Below, one piece after another: positions 21,301 through 30,204 of a stretch of DNA of 64,000 bases. This stretch comes from Prorocentrum cordatum (taxonomy: Eukaryota > Sar > Dinophyceae > Prorocentrales > Prorocentraceae): assembly GCA_963575745.1 (NCBI GenBank), contig CAUYUJ010000709.1, forward strand, positions 46,296 to 110,295, written 5' to 3'. The translations under genes were made by a program, and so were the position numbers. The stretch's first letter is position 1, and every line of letters starts with the position of its first letter. The notes beneath the pieces are model-generated. The model saw only the letters and a program-made list of their open reading frames with translations. It did not search any database and was not told where the DNA came from.

Positions 21301-22025
21301 GCACGTATACCTGGCGTAGCTTTGATGGGTTCCACGAACTGGACCTGGCATCTCATTTCCTGGTGAGCTCTTGCCTCATCCGCGCACCAACGTGTAGGGA
21401 TGAGTATATAGTCAAGCACACGCTGCACATGTGTGGAACAGTACGGTATATGTGTGATACGTCGGTCTCCATATGTGTTCGCCGCACAGATCCCCCAAGT
21501 ACTCATGAACCTCATAAGCATGTCCCTCCTCTCTGCATGGTAGTTCGCCTCCTCCCTCCTCCCGTCCACCTGCATAAGACCTCCTCCCGTCATTCCCAGC
21601 ATATCAGGTTCAAGTTCCGTCTGAGCATCCATCCCCACCCATGGTATGACTCCAGCCTGTGTATTTTGAAACATAGTAACACTGCACTTAGTAAGTACAT
21701 CTAAATATTCCCCCAAGTGGTCCACATCACGCATCACACATGGTAGATACACTGATGTAACTAGAGCACCCCTGAATTCAACACACGCAAATCGTACCCC
21801 ACTCCGTCGAGCAATCACATGTGGTGCCCAATCCCTGCACCATGCAACCGCCGCCTTGGAGCAGGAGCTATAGTGAATCTCCCATCCACATCTGTTAAAA
21901 GTATTTGCACTGGTATGCTCACACTCTTGCAGGCACACCATTTGAATTGACCTGGCTTCACATGCAGCGACCAGGTTGGGTACTTGACCGTCGGATATTT
22001 TCTGCACATTCCAGGTTGCGACCAC
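18303..22025 (-). CDS. LINE ORF2: endonuclease, reverse transcriptase, RNase H-like
   Basis: About 1,240 residues. Residues 1-260 are an APE-type endonuclease: TWNV at the start, CLQE, and SDHALVWV near residue 250. The reverse transcriptase lies at about 455-720: APGSDGV, QLVPKM, RGICLISV, LDIHKAFDN, GKEGPILFN and the active-site block LWADNVTL. The second catalytic Asp of the usual ADD reads Asn. After a long linker, TGDSMCVV (about 1,078) and REFNCVADELTWEAR (about 1,137) resemble the later part of RNase H. Beyond them, GGWGGGVSVEGSALGCYVEV and TVTDSELTACERL resemble its first strands and helix. The first codon of the open frame is GTG, not ATG. The frame continues upstream through one TGA into ORF1. 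The protein would nick DNA and copy the LINE RNA at the target. Confidence 0.85.
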   Translation of the reverse strand: MVATWNVQKISDGQVPNLVAACEARSIQMVCLQECEHTSANTFNRCGWEIHYSSCSKAAVAWCRDWAPHVIARRSGVRFACVEFRGALVTSVYLPCVMRDVDHLGEYLDVLTKCSVTMFQNTQAGVIPWVGMDAQTELEPDMLGMTGGGLMQVDGRREEANYHAERRDMLMRFMSTWGICAANTYGDRRITHIPYCSTHVQRVLDYILIPTRWCADEARAHQEMRCQVQFVEPIKATPGIRAKASAYSDHALVWVNLKTTEIRRPALPPRPVSMVGWQPTDDTARNMFRVLADVSIEGLASDTVGTDLQQVGRVLLETAKLVDHTKGRPNCKPIQRPRELIEVESAIRRGALGNAREQLLRRRKTLRRQHRRNQLLQDHRGSSKTSRCILKELECEGVLTMDRTRWSTEITRYATASYTNSEEEKRTLEAFQELRHNDRGVEGRVITMGMLMQARASLKPGTAPGSDGVVAEVIRELPWRSLLFVRRAFQRIFEQGASSPETWRQLSIQLVPKMRDATRLSNTRGICLISVMSKWYMACVLQFIDAFPVNRRLCTYGFEKDQKVTNVTAPLSHLTRHANVWGKAESMHVGVLDIHKAFDNVTLHTIIKAMLYLKYPVCLIRAIVEPMLDNIATFEFQNVCGDEVRCNKSVRTGGKEGPILFNIVLEAIWGSVIQTWDTLGYGVRLEGEGTDGALVHHFLWADNVTLCAASQLQLQQMIGMMTVTLRRAGMDWKEDSLAYVLFGQTYTGGDPPLLCPLSPAICAISGDEDLPEHLRSTVVMPRKEEVEVLGVKLSSEIKGYHGLYHRLEKGRKAYFADIQFYRSRSVSLKEKFRRYAARVQSVVYHGCIGWPCNLRLLERIKVWEGRCLNGMRGLHKREEETWEEFRDRTTPKSYELFLQAGHCSLLEKVVRANFEFALELAQFHDRAFATTDLRGARAWRQTLQAMLHCAGEWSLRRDTLVSMFTGARRREGTRRMGGRAHASTDSWHCLMLAASGNLRWFSIKWNATDWWNVVACMTKIQPRWEPIFRKPPCAPCPVDTWDSPEDSDRLARRIAHGYNNETVWQEGSESSLLVEMTGDSMCVVNWARGIWECRDRSYRRRVHGLQNDMNQLAEDYDIRCATVGTDPWKHIYREFNCVADELTWEARRGRTGRWIDFRYLRQQRHCIKRIRGGWGGGVSVEGSALGCYVEVSFGDNHWRRVFQEASLLPMGATVTDSELTACERLLQGVRQIISEILERA

Positions 22026-22052
22026 GGTCTCTGTCGCAGCCCTACCGCCCCG

Positions 22053-22055
22053 TCA
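22053..22055 (-). promoter_or_regulatory. In-frame TGA between ORF1 and ORF2, possible readthrough
   Basis: The codon series CAT TGA CGG GGC GGT leads without a further stop into ORF2. TGA followed by CGG is a known leaky context in some viral readthrough cassettes. A simple nonsense mutation in a formerly continuous polyprotein is the alternative. Confidence 0.45.
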
Positions 22056-23153
22056 ATGATTCGGGCACCGTAGTGTCTGAAGAAACTGCACCTGATTAAT
22101 ATCGGGCTCAACGTGTGTCAAATTATCACCATAGAGGTTCCATCCTTTTGTCGGTCCCCATTCTGCAATCAAAGTCTTTTGTGTAGTATCATCAGCATTC
22201 GGCATATACCACATATATGTCATTGGCGGACCCGTCTCACCTCGAAGAATAGCCGTCGCATTTTTCTTGACATCAGAAAATAGTGCTTGAAACCGTCCTA
22301 CCGCCCGAACATGTTCTATCTTCCATGGCTGGCATTCAACCTGAAATCGTACATTGGCAGGCAATGAAGTGAGTCCCCGCCTGTAGTCATTCTCCCACAC
22401 ACGTTTCGCTTCCCATAGGATCTCAGAGGATGTACCTGGCTTGAAATAGATCCTACCCCTCGTGTACGGCCAATATCTACCAGTATTCTCCTGAACCGTC
22501 CGATCCAAGTCCAGTGCCACCCTCTGTGTAGCGTCAATTTGTTTAGAGTCAATGAGACCAGTCATCGCCGTCGTCAGTGCCTCCTGTGAAAGAGCCTCCC
22601 GCTGACGTATCTCACGGTTCCTCCATCCCTCCCTTGAAACCCACCCTTTGAACTCAACATAACGTGGATTCCAACCTGGGTCGTGCCTGTCCGTACCCGC
22701 CTTCGTGGATCCACTTGCTACCGACAGCCCGTCCCCCTGCTTGAGCTTCTGAACTTCATTGGTGAGGTCCTGGATCGCCGATTCTGTTTTTGATACCCTG
22801 GAGTCCAGAGATGTTTTCAGACCGTCCATTTCCGTACGAATAGTGTTCCTGAACGATTGCATGTCTGCCGTCATAGTCTGTTGCCCCGTCATGATGGATC
22901 GAAACATCTGTTCAATGTCAAGGCCTGCTTCCTGGGCAACCTCATTCGCACCCAACGTTTGTCCCGCACCTCCTCCTTCTCCTTTCCCTGCTCCTTTGAC
23001 ATTACGAGCACGGACAGCTCTAGCAAACGCCCCACCCCCATCATCAATTGTCATGTCCTGGCCCACCGCATGCATGCCTGGTGCACCTGAAACTGAAGAA
23101 CCTGCTGGCATCGCTGGTGCAACACCTGAAACTGGAGAACCTGCAGCAGCCAT
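22053..23153 (-). CDS. LINE ORF1 protein
   Basis: About 366 residues from the ATG at 23,153 (MAAAGSPVSG). The frame is open further upstream to 23,567 but without an obvious ATG. Residues 95-140 form a predicted coiled coil (heptads through SLDSRVSKTESAIQDLTNEV). A conserved-looking domain follows (WVSREGWRNREIRQREALS ... VRFQVECQPWKIEHVRAVGR). This layout fits ORF1p nucleic-acid chaperones that trimerise and bind LINE RNA. I do not recognise the family beyond that. It ends at TGA 22,053-22,055, followed by CGG, in the same frame as ORF2. Confidence 0.65.
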   Translation of the reverse strand: MAAAGSPVSGVAPAMPAGSSVSGAPGMHAVGQDMTIDDGGGAFARAVRARNVKGAGKGEGGGAGQTLGANEVAQEAGLDIEQMFRSIMTGQQTMTADMQSFRNTIRTEMDGLKTSLDSRVSKTESAIQDLTNEVQKLKQGDGLSVASGSTKAGTDRHDPGWNPRYVEFKGWVSREGWRNREIRQREALSQEALTTAMTGLIDSKQIDATQRVALDLDRTVQENTGRYWPYTRGRIYFKPGTSSEILWEAKRVWENDYRRGLTSLPANVRFQVECQPWKIEHVRAVGRFQALFSDVKKNATAILRGETGPPMTYMWYMPNADDTTQKTLIAEWGPTKGWNLYGDNLTHVEPDINQVQFLQTLRCPNH

Positions 23154-23171
23154 CTTCCTTTTGTGGCTGCG

Positions 23172-23260
23172 TAAGATATTGAAATCGTAACCTTCAGCCT
23201 GCACGAAGTGGTTACGCAAGATATTGAAATCGTAACCTTCACCCTGCACAAACGGTACTG
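23172..23260 (-). repeat. Short tandem duplication before LINE ORF1 start
   Basis: 'gatattgaaatcgtaacctt' occurs twice with similar flanks, about 50 bp apart. In the ORF1 frame it reads EGYDFNILR twice. Confidence 0.7.
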
Positions 23261-23576
23261 TTGGCGTGAGCGATGGCACACAAATAACAGCTCTCCTGTC
23301 TTCTCGAGGTGTCCCGATCTGTCTAGCAAGATAGTCCCAGTCCGCGTGACTGAAGTCGGACCCCCAGCACTCCGTCGTTCCAAGAGAAAGGAAAAGAGAC
23401 AATTGCAGCAGTAGCAATAACAATAACAAGTGCAGGCGGCCTAGCACACACAATAACAATAACAAGTGCAGCGGCCTAGCTGACCTCGATCTCGCTGAAC
23501 CCGAAGAAGACGAAGAATGCAGCGATGGCTGCCGCGCCGCCCGCGGCGACGCACCCCCCTCCCACACGCTAGACGC

Positions 23577-23661
23577 CTGTGGGATCCAGACGCCTTGATC
23601 CAGACGCCTCGAGCCAAAATGGCTTGAGCCAGACGCCTTGATCCAGACGCCTTCGATCCAG
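23577..23661 (-). repeat. 5'-end array of 14-15-nt units in the LINE
   Basis: On the minus strand the units read GCGTCTGGATCAAG, GCGTCTGGCTCAAG, CCATTTTGGCTCGAG, GCGTCTGGATCAAG, GCGTCTGGATCC. All but the last end in AAG or GAG. One unit is spliced-leader-like. Confidence 0.7.
23608..23628 (-). other. Relict dinoflagellate spliced leader
   Basis: The minus strand reads ...TGGCTCAAG CCATTTTGGCTCGAG. The 14-nt core AGCCATTTTGGCTC is identical to the dinoflagellate spliced leader, and the next three bases match two of three. The TCAAG|CCATTT junction is the pattern left when a leader is added onto an older, retroposed leader. It lies about 35 nt from the LINE 5' end. Confidence 0.65.
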
Positions 23662-23674
23662 AGTCATCACTTGG
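23662..23674. repeat. Target-site duplication of the LINE, 5' side
   Basis: Second copy of AGTCATCACTTGG. HR-C sequence (tagcgtccaaaacccgg) continues directly from it. Confidence 0.85.
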
Positions 23675-23995
23675 TAGCGTCCAAAACCCGGAGAGCAACG
23701 GGAAGACACAGCAGAAAGCTATCCTGGCGGGCCCTCCCACGCTCTCGTAAAGCTTTTCTGGCGCTCTGGGAAGGTCCCCTGCTGCGCTGCTGAAGCGCTG
23801 CCAGAATCGCTTCCACACGTGCCTGCACACATAGAGGCCCGCGTGGAAGCTTGCCGGAAGCTCTCCCGGACCCGCTGCCGGTTCAAACGAACTGCTGCGA
23901 GGATTCTGGACCGGCAAATATGGGCTGCTGGCGGGCACCACCACCGTCCGGCTTCTAATCTTAAACCCTCTAGCTCTCAGCGAGCTCTCCGGGAA
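23675..23995 (-). mobile_element. HR-C element 5, main part
   Basis: The first five bases (CTTGG) are at 18,231-18,235, on the far side of the LINE. The body carries the standard blocks ending 'tagctctcagcgagctctccgggaa'. Subterminal GCTCTCCGGG (minus-strand 3' side) is the exact inverse of CCCGGAGAGC at the 5' side. Its host is HR-A element 10, interrupted at A|C. Confidence 0.7.
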
Positions 23996-24084
23996 CTTTG
24001 TCCTTTCTGGCCGGGTCGACCAACTAGCTCCACTCCGCGCCGGAATTCCTCTAGCTCATCAATGCCGAAGAGCTCTACGAGGTA
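23996..24084 (-). mobile_element. HR-A element 10, tail part
   Basis: 'ctttgtcctttctggccggg' through 'ctagctccactccgcgccgg' to GAGCTCTACGAGGTA. It completes the copy begun at 17,921. Confidence 0.75.
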
Positions 24085-24353
24085 AGAGACCCTTTGGTGA
24101 CGGGAGATCTTTTCTAGAGAGCTCTGGGAAGCTCCCCTGCATCGCTGCCGAAGCGCTACCAGAGACGCTTCCACGCGTGCCCGCACGCGCGCGGGCCCGC
24201 GTGGAAGCTTGCCGGAAGCTCTCCCGGACCCGTTGCCGGCTCAGGCGATTCGCTGCGAGGATTCTGGAGCGACGGAAAGGAGCCCCTGGCGGGCACCACC
24301 ACGGTCCGGCTTCTAATCTTAAACCCTTCAGCTCTCAGCGAGCTCTCCGGGAA
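24085..24353 (-). mobile_element. HR-C element 6, 3' terminus missing
   Basis: Starts inside the element (agagaccctttggtgacggg) and ends 'gagctctccgggaa'. It is followed directly by HR-C element 7. Confidence 0.65.
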
Positions 24354-24651
24354 CTTGGTAGCGTCCAAAACCCGGAGAGCAGAGAGACCCTTTGGAAAGG
24401 GGAAATCTTTCCTGGAGAGCTCGGGGAAGCTCCCCTGCAGCGCTGCCGAAGCGCTGCCAGAAACGCTTCCACGCGCGCGTGCACGCGCACAGGCACGCGC
24501 GGAAGCTTGCGGGAAGCTCTCCCGGACCCGTCGCCGGCTCAGGCAAGTCGCTGCGAGGCCTTTGGAGCGACGGGAAGGAGCTCCTGGCGGGCACCACCAC
24601 CGTCCGGCTTCTAATCTTAAACCCTTTAGCTCTCAGCGAGCTCTCCGGGAA
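24354..24651 (-). mobile_element. HR-C element 7, reference full-length copy
   Basis: 298 bp from CTTGGTAGCG to CTCTCCGGGAA. On the minus strand it reads 5'-TTCCCGGAGAGC...GCTCTCCGGGTTTTGGACGCTACCAAG-3'. TTGG/CCAA within the last 15 bases can form a small terminal hairpin. It abuts HR-C copies on both sides, head to tail. Confidence 0.75.
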
Positions 24652-24968
24652 CAACCCTACGTAGCCCAAGAGGCAATCCGGGAAAAACCCAGAGAGCGAA
24701 GACATCCTCGGGCACGGGAAATCTTTCCTGGAGAGCTCTGAAGGGCCCCCCCGCAGCGCTGCTGAAGCGCTGCCAGGAACGCTTCCATGCGTGCCTGCAC
24801 GCGTGTAGGCACGCTTTGGAAGCTTGCCGGACGCTCTCCCGGACCCGTTGCCGGCTCACCGGAGGTTTTGCGAGGCCTGTGGAGCGACGTGGAAGAGCTC
24901 CTTGCGGGCACCACCACCGTCCGCCGTCTAATCGTAAACCCTTTAGCTCTCCGCGAGCTCTCCGGGAA
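24652..24968 (-). mobile_element. HR-C element 8 with altered terminus
   Basis: The body and 5' end match HR-C element 7, but the 3' end reads 'caaccctacgtagcccaaga...' then 'aaaaacccagagagc' instead of the standard terminus. Confidence 0.6.
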
Positions 24969-25123
24969 CTTGTTGTTGTCCAAAACCCGGATAGCTAAGC
25001 GAGAGACGCGCGCGCACAAGTCTCGTCGCGCAAGCGCCACGCCGGGACGTGCCACCGGCGCCGCGCCCCCGCGCTCGCAGAGACGTGCGCAAAGGCGCTG
25101 GAAATCACGTAAAGCGGAGCTCG
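24969..25123 (-). mobile_element. Short HR-C relative
   Basis: 'cttgttgttgtccaaaaccc' then 'ggatagctaagcgagagacgcgcgcgcac'. It is related to 12,458-12,970 (ccaaaacccggatagcgaag...gagacgcgcgcgcac) and shares ATAGC with the large elements rather than AGAGC. Confidence 0.5.
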
Positions 25124-26275
25124 ACTGGGCACCGGCGGTAAACCGTCAACCTTCCTTACCGCCGGGGGACTCGTAGAGCTTCCTGAGCATATATATAATG
25201 TTGAAAAAATTGCAGAGAACGAGTAGTTTTTCATCCTAAACGATTTCAGACCTCTCGATGCAACAGCCAAACGCCCCTCATGCTTCTGGATCGTTTTCTG
25301 TGCGCACGAGCTCCGTAGCTCTCCTACAGCCCGAGTTACCTGCGAAAATCGACAGCACCTCTCAAGATCACTCGAACAATACAATAGTTTCGCGAATCTA
25401 GCTCGAGTATCAGACCGAGTTCAGACATCTGAATGCCACAGGCGGACGCGCCTGATGTCCCCGAATCGATTTCTGTGATTACCAACCCTGCAGCCCCCTT
25501 ACAGCCCGAGTTAAGTGCAGATAATCGACAGCACCTCTGAAGATGACTCGAACAATACGAATACTGTCGCGGACCTAGCTCGGGCAGCAGGCCGAGTTCA
25601 GGGCTCTGAATGCGACAGGTGGACGCGACTGATGTCTCCGAATCGATTCCAGTGATTACCAACCCTGCAGCCCCCTTACAGCTCGAGTTTTGTGCAGAAA
25701 ACGGACAGCACCTCTCAAGATGACTCGAGGAATACGAATAGTTCGCGGACCTAGCTCGGGCAGCTCACCGAGTTCCGAGCTCTGGATTCGGCAGGCGGAC
25801 GCGCCTGATGTCTTCGAATCGATTCCTGTGAGTACGAGCCATGTGGCCCCCCTACAGCCCGAGTTAAGTCCAGAAAACTGTCAGCACCTCTCAAGATGAC
25901 TGCAACAACACGAGTAGTTTCGCGGACCTAGCTCGGGCAGCAGACCGATTTCAGACCTCCAGATGGAACACGAACGCGCCTGATGATTCGCAATCGATTT
26001 CTGTGGGAATGAGCTCTGTAGCTGCCCTACAGCTCGAATTAAATACAAAATACCGACAACGCGTATGAAGATGACTCGAAACGGCCGATCCCGCCAGTGT
26101 GCTTTTTTGCAGAAATATTTAACCGATCGAGCTGAGATTAAGATGGCGAGCGGGAGTAAGATCGAATATGGTCAGAAAAAATACTAGAGCTCTAACGAAT
26201 GGTTGAATTCCGAGAACAAAATTTTCAACCGACCAGAAGTCAGCAAAGGGTCCGTCGAGATTTTTCTTGCCAATT
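25124..26275 (-). mobile_element. HR-B element 11
   Basis: Very similar to HR-B element 2 over the leader and first units ('gcatatatataatgttg', 'cctcatgcttctggatcg'). Hairpin 'accggcggtaaacc...ccttaccgccgg'. The tail is cut after 'cttgccaatta'. Confidence 0.65.
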
Positions 26276-27459
26276 ATGGCGCCGGCGGTAATCCGTGAAC
26301 CTTTCTTACCGCCGGGGGACTCGTAGAGCTTCCTGACAATATATAGTGCGGAAAAACTCAAAGAACGACTACTTTTTCAGCCCAAGAGATTTCAGACCTC
26401 TGAAGATGGCTCTAACCAAAAAAACAAACAGTTTCGCAACCCAGTTCGAGTATCGAACCGAGTTCAGACCTCTGAATGCGACAGGCGGGCGCGTCTGATG
26501 TCTGCGAATCCACTCATGTGATTCCCAGCCCTGCAGCTCCCCTACAGCCAGAGTTAAGTGCAGAAAACCGATAGTATCGACTCGAATGATAGAATAGTTT
26601 CGCAGACCTAGTTCGAGCAGCAGACCGAGTTCCGAGCTCTGGAATCGACCAACAGACGCGCCTGATGTGTGCAAATCGATATCTGTGACCCGCAGCACTG
26701 TAGCCCTCCCCCAGCACGAGTTGAGTGCAGACAATTGAGAGCACTTCTCAAGATGATTCGGACAATACGAATAGTTTCGCGAACCTAGTTCGGGCAGCAG
26801 ACAGATTTCGGAGCTCTCGGTTCAATAGACGAACGCGACTGATAATTCATCATGTGACAATGAGCCCTGTAGCAACCCTACAGCTCGAGTTAAGTACAGG
26901 AAACCGAGAGCGTCTGTCAAGACGACGCAAATTATACGAATAGGTTTGCGGACCTAGCTCGGCTAGCAGACCGAGTTCAGACCTCTAGATTCAACAGACG
27001 AACGCGCCTGATAATTCTGAATGCGATAGAGCTTACCAGCTCTGTAGCTGCCATACAGCTCGAGTTAAGAACAGAAAACCGAGAGCGTCTGTCAAGACGA
27101 CTCGAATAATACAAATAGGTTTGCGGACCTAACTCGGCTAGCAGACCGAGTTCAGACCTCTGGATTCAACGGGCGAACGCGCCTGATAATTCTGAATGCG
27201 ATAGGCGTGCTTACCAGCTCTGTACCTGCCCTACAGCTCGTTCAGTACAAAATACCGGCAACGCGTATCAAGATCACTCGAAACGCCCGATCCCGCCGGG
27301 ACGCTTTTTGGCAGTAAAATGTACCCGACCGAGCTGAGATCAAGGTGGCGAGCGGGAATAAGATCCAATATGACGGGAAAAAATACTAGACTGAACGAAT
27401 TGTTCAATTTCGGGAACAAAATTTTCAACCGACCAAAAGTCACCAAAAGTCCGTCGAGA
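26276..27459 (-). mobile_element. HR-B element 12, A-rich subfamily
   Basis: Hairpin loop altered (ggtaatccgtgaacc). The first unit carries 'ctaaccaaaaaaacaaacag'. The tail is cut at 'gtccgtcgaga', where element 13 begins. Confidence 0.6.
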
Positions 27460-27588
27460 CTGGGCGCCGGCGGTAAACCGTCAACCTGTGTTACCGCCGG
27501 GGGACTCGTGGAGCTTACAGTATATTCCCGGATAGCTCCTTGGAGAGCTGAGGGTTTCAGATAAGAAGCCAGCTGTGGGTGGTGAGGA
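27460..27588 (-). mobile_element. HR-B hairpin end with foreign 80 bp
   Basis: Perfect hairpin and 'gggggactcgtggagctt', then 'acagtatattcccggatagctccttggagagctgagg...' which matches no other copy. It ends where HR-B element 14 starts. Confidence 0.5.
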
Positions 27589-28639
27589 CTGGGCGCCGGC
27601 GGTAAACCGTCAACCTTTGTTACCGCCGGGGGACTCGTAGAGCTTCCTGACAACACATAATGTCAAAAAAAATTGCAGAGAACGAATAATTTTTCAGCCC
27701 ACTCAAGTATCAGACCGAGTTCGGACCTCTGAATGCGACAGACAGACGCGTTTGATGTCTCCGAATCGATTCATGTGATTAACCGCCCTGCAGCCCCCCT
27801 GCAGCCCGAGTTAGGTGCAGAACGGCGACAGTAGCTCTCAAGATGACTGGAAGAATACGAACAGTTTCGTGAGTCTGGATCGCGCAGCAGACCGAGTTCA
27901 GAGCTCTGGATTCAACAGGCGAACGCGCCTGATTATTCTGGGTGTGAGTGTGATAGGTGTTAGCTGGCCCTGCAGCTCGAGTTAAGTAGAAAATACCGAC
28001 AACGCGTATCAAGTTGACTCGAATAATACGAATAGGTTTGCGGACCTAGCTCGGCTTGCAGACCGAGTTCAGACCTATAGATTCAACAGGCGAACGCGCC
28101 TGATTGATTCTGCATGCGATGGGTGTGCCCTCAGCACTGTGTTGCCCTACAGCTCGAGTAAGTTGATAGTACCGGACAACGCGTTCAAGTTGACTCGAAT
28201 AATACGAATAGGTTTGCGGACCTAGCTCGGCTAGCAGACCGAGTTCAGGCCTCTGGGTTCAACAGGCGAACGCGCCTGATCATTCTGCATGCATTAGCTG
28301 TGCTTACCAGCTCTGTAGCTGCCCTAGAGCTCGAGTTATGTTCAAAAACCGACAGCGCGTATCAAGATGACTCGAAACGGCCGTTCCCGCCAGAGTGCTT
28401 TTTGGCCTTCAAAGTTACCCGATCGAGCTGAGATCAAGATGGCGAGCGGGAATAAGATCGAATATCACGGGAAAAAATACTAGAGCTCTAACGAATGGTC
28501 AAATTTCGAGAACAAAATTTTCAACCGAGCAAAAGTTGTCAAAAGTTCCGTCGAGATTTTTCGAGCCAACTAGCTGTGGGGCGCGCCGGAATTACTCTTA
28601 GCTTTCAGCTATAACTAGCTAAGGGAAGCTCTACGAGTT
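27589..28639 (-). mobile_element. HR-B element 14, full length
   Basis: Hairpin, ACTCGTAGAGCTT, diverged units, and a tail with a changed spacer (agctgtggggcgcgccgg) ending AAGCTCTACGAGTTA. Confidence 0.65.
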
Positions 28640-29866
28640 ACTGGGCGCCGGCGGTAAACCGTCAACCTTTCTTACCGCCGGGAGACTCGTAGAGCTTCCT
28701 GACAATATATACTGTGGGAAAAAACTCGAAAGAACGACTATTTTTTAAGCCCAAGCGATTTCAGACCTCTCAAGATGACGCTAACAAAAAACGAACAGTT
28801 TTGCAACCCAGTTCGAGTATCAAACCGAGTTGAGACCTCTGAATGCGACAGGCGGGCGCGTCTGATGTCTGCGAATCCACTCATGTGATTCCCAGCACTG
28901 AAGCCCCCCTACAGCCCAAGTTAAGTGCAGAAAACCGACAGTATCGATTCGAATAATATAATAGTTTTGCGAACCTAGTTCGAGCAGCAGACCGAGTTCC
29001 GAGCTCTGGAATCGACCGAAAGACGCGCCTGATGTGTGCAAATCGATATATGTGACCTGCAGCACTGTAGCCCTTCCCCAGCACGAGTTGAGTGCAGAAA
29101 ATTGAGAGCATGTCACAAGATCATTCGGACAATACGAACAGTTTCGCGAACCTAGCTCGGGCAGCAGGCCGAGTTCAGAGCTCTCGGTACGATAGACGAA
29201 CGCGACTGATAATTCCCAAGCGATGTCTGTCACAATGAGCCCTGTAGCTGCCCTACAGCTCGAGTTAAGTACAGAAAACCGAGAGCGTCTATCAAGATCA
29301 CTCCAATAATACTGATAGGTTTGCGGACCTAGCTCGGCTAGCAGGCCGAGTTCAGACCTCTGGATTCAACAGAGATTCTGAGTGCGATAGCTGTGCTTAC
29401 AAGCACTGTAGCTGCCCCAAAGCTCGAGTTAAGTACAGAAAACCGAGAGTGTCTATCAAGATGGCTCGAATATTACGAATAGGTTTGCGGACCTAGCTCG
29501 GGTAGCAGACCGAGTTCAGACCTCTGGATTCAACAGGCGAACGCGCCTGATCATTCTGAGAGCGATACGTGTACTTACCAACACTGTAGCTGCCCTACAG
29601 CTCGAGTTATGTTCAGAAAACCGACAGCGCGTATCAAGATGACTCGAAACGGCCGTTCCCGCCCCCCTGCTTTTTGGCCTTCAATGTTACCCGATCGAGC
29701 TGAGATCAAGATGGCGAGCGGGAATAAGATCGAATATCATGGGAAAAAATACTAGAGCTCTAACGAATGGTCAAATTTCGAGAACAAAATTTTCAACCGA
29801 CCAAAAGTCAGCAAAAGGTCCGTCGAGATTTTCGTTGCCAACTAGCTCTCCAGCTCCCCGGAATTA
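28640..29866 (-). mobile_element. HR-B element 15, A-rich subfamily
   Basis: Closely resembles element 12 in its first units ('cgctaacaaaaaacgaacag', 'tctgcgaatccactcatgtg'). The tail is cut at 'ccccggaatta' by HR-A element 11. Confidence 0.65.
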
Positions 29867-30204
29867 CTGGCGCCGGCGGTGAACCGTCAACCTGGTCACC
29901 GCCGGGAACCTCGTAGAGCTCCTAGCACGCGTAGGAGTGCTCAACATCAAAAGAGAGGGCTTCTGGAAGCATTTCTCGAAAAAAAGAAAACATGATTTTT
30001 TCCATGTCGATACGAAGATGGTTGCGCCAAGTGTTCTGATAGTAAAAGTGCGCCTAGAGAGCTCATATTAAGACGGATAGGCCCTCATAGTCGTTTACAG
30101 GTGCGAAAAATCTGCTTTCTCAAAATAAATGGTCAAATATCTTTCAAAAAATTGCAAAACCACCCAAAAGTTATCACTTTTTCCGTTCTGGCCGGGTCGG
30201 CCAA
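29867..30204 (-). mobile_element. HR-A element 11, tail missing
   Basis: Intact hairpin (CCGGCGGTGA/TCACCGCCGG) and body to 'ggccgggtcggccaa'. HR-B element 16 follows. Confidence 0.65.

Larger units (their letters stand above)
18236..23661 (-). mobile_element. Complete LINE (non-LTR retrotransposon)
   Basis: This 5.4-kb element is bounded by an exact 13-bp direct repeat, encodes an ORF1 and an endonuclease-RT ORF2, and has no LTRs. The 3' end carries no poly(A). After the ORF2 stop comes an untranslated region of about 65 bp that ends in a short tandem tail (CCAACAC)2. The 5' untranslated end holds a run of 14-15-nt units that includes a spliced-leader relict. It landed at the 3' terminus of HR-C element 5. 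Confidence 0.9.
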
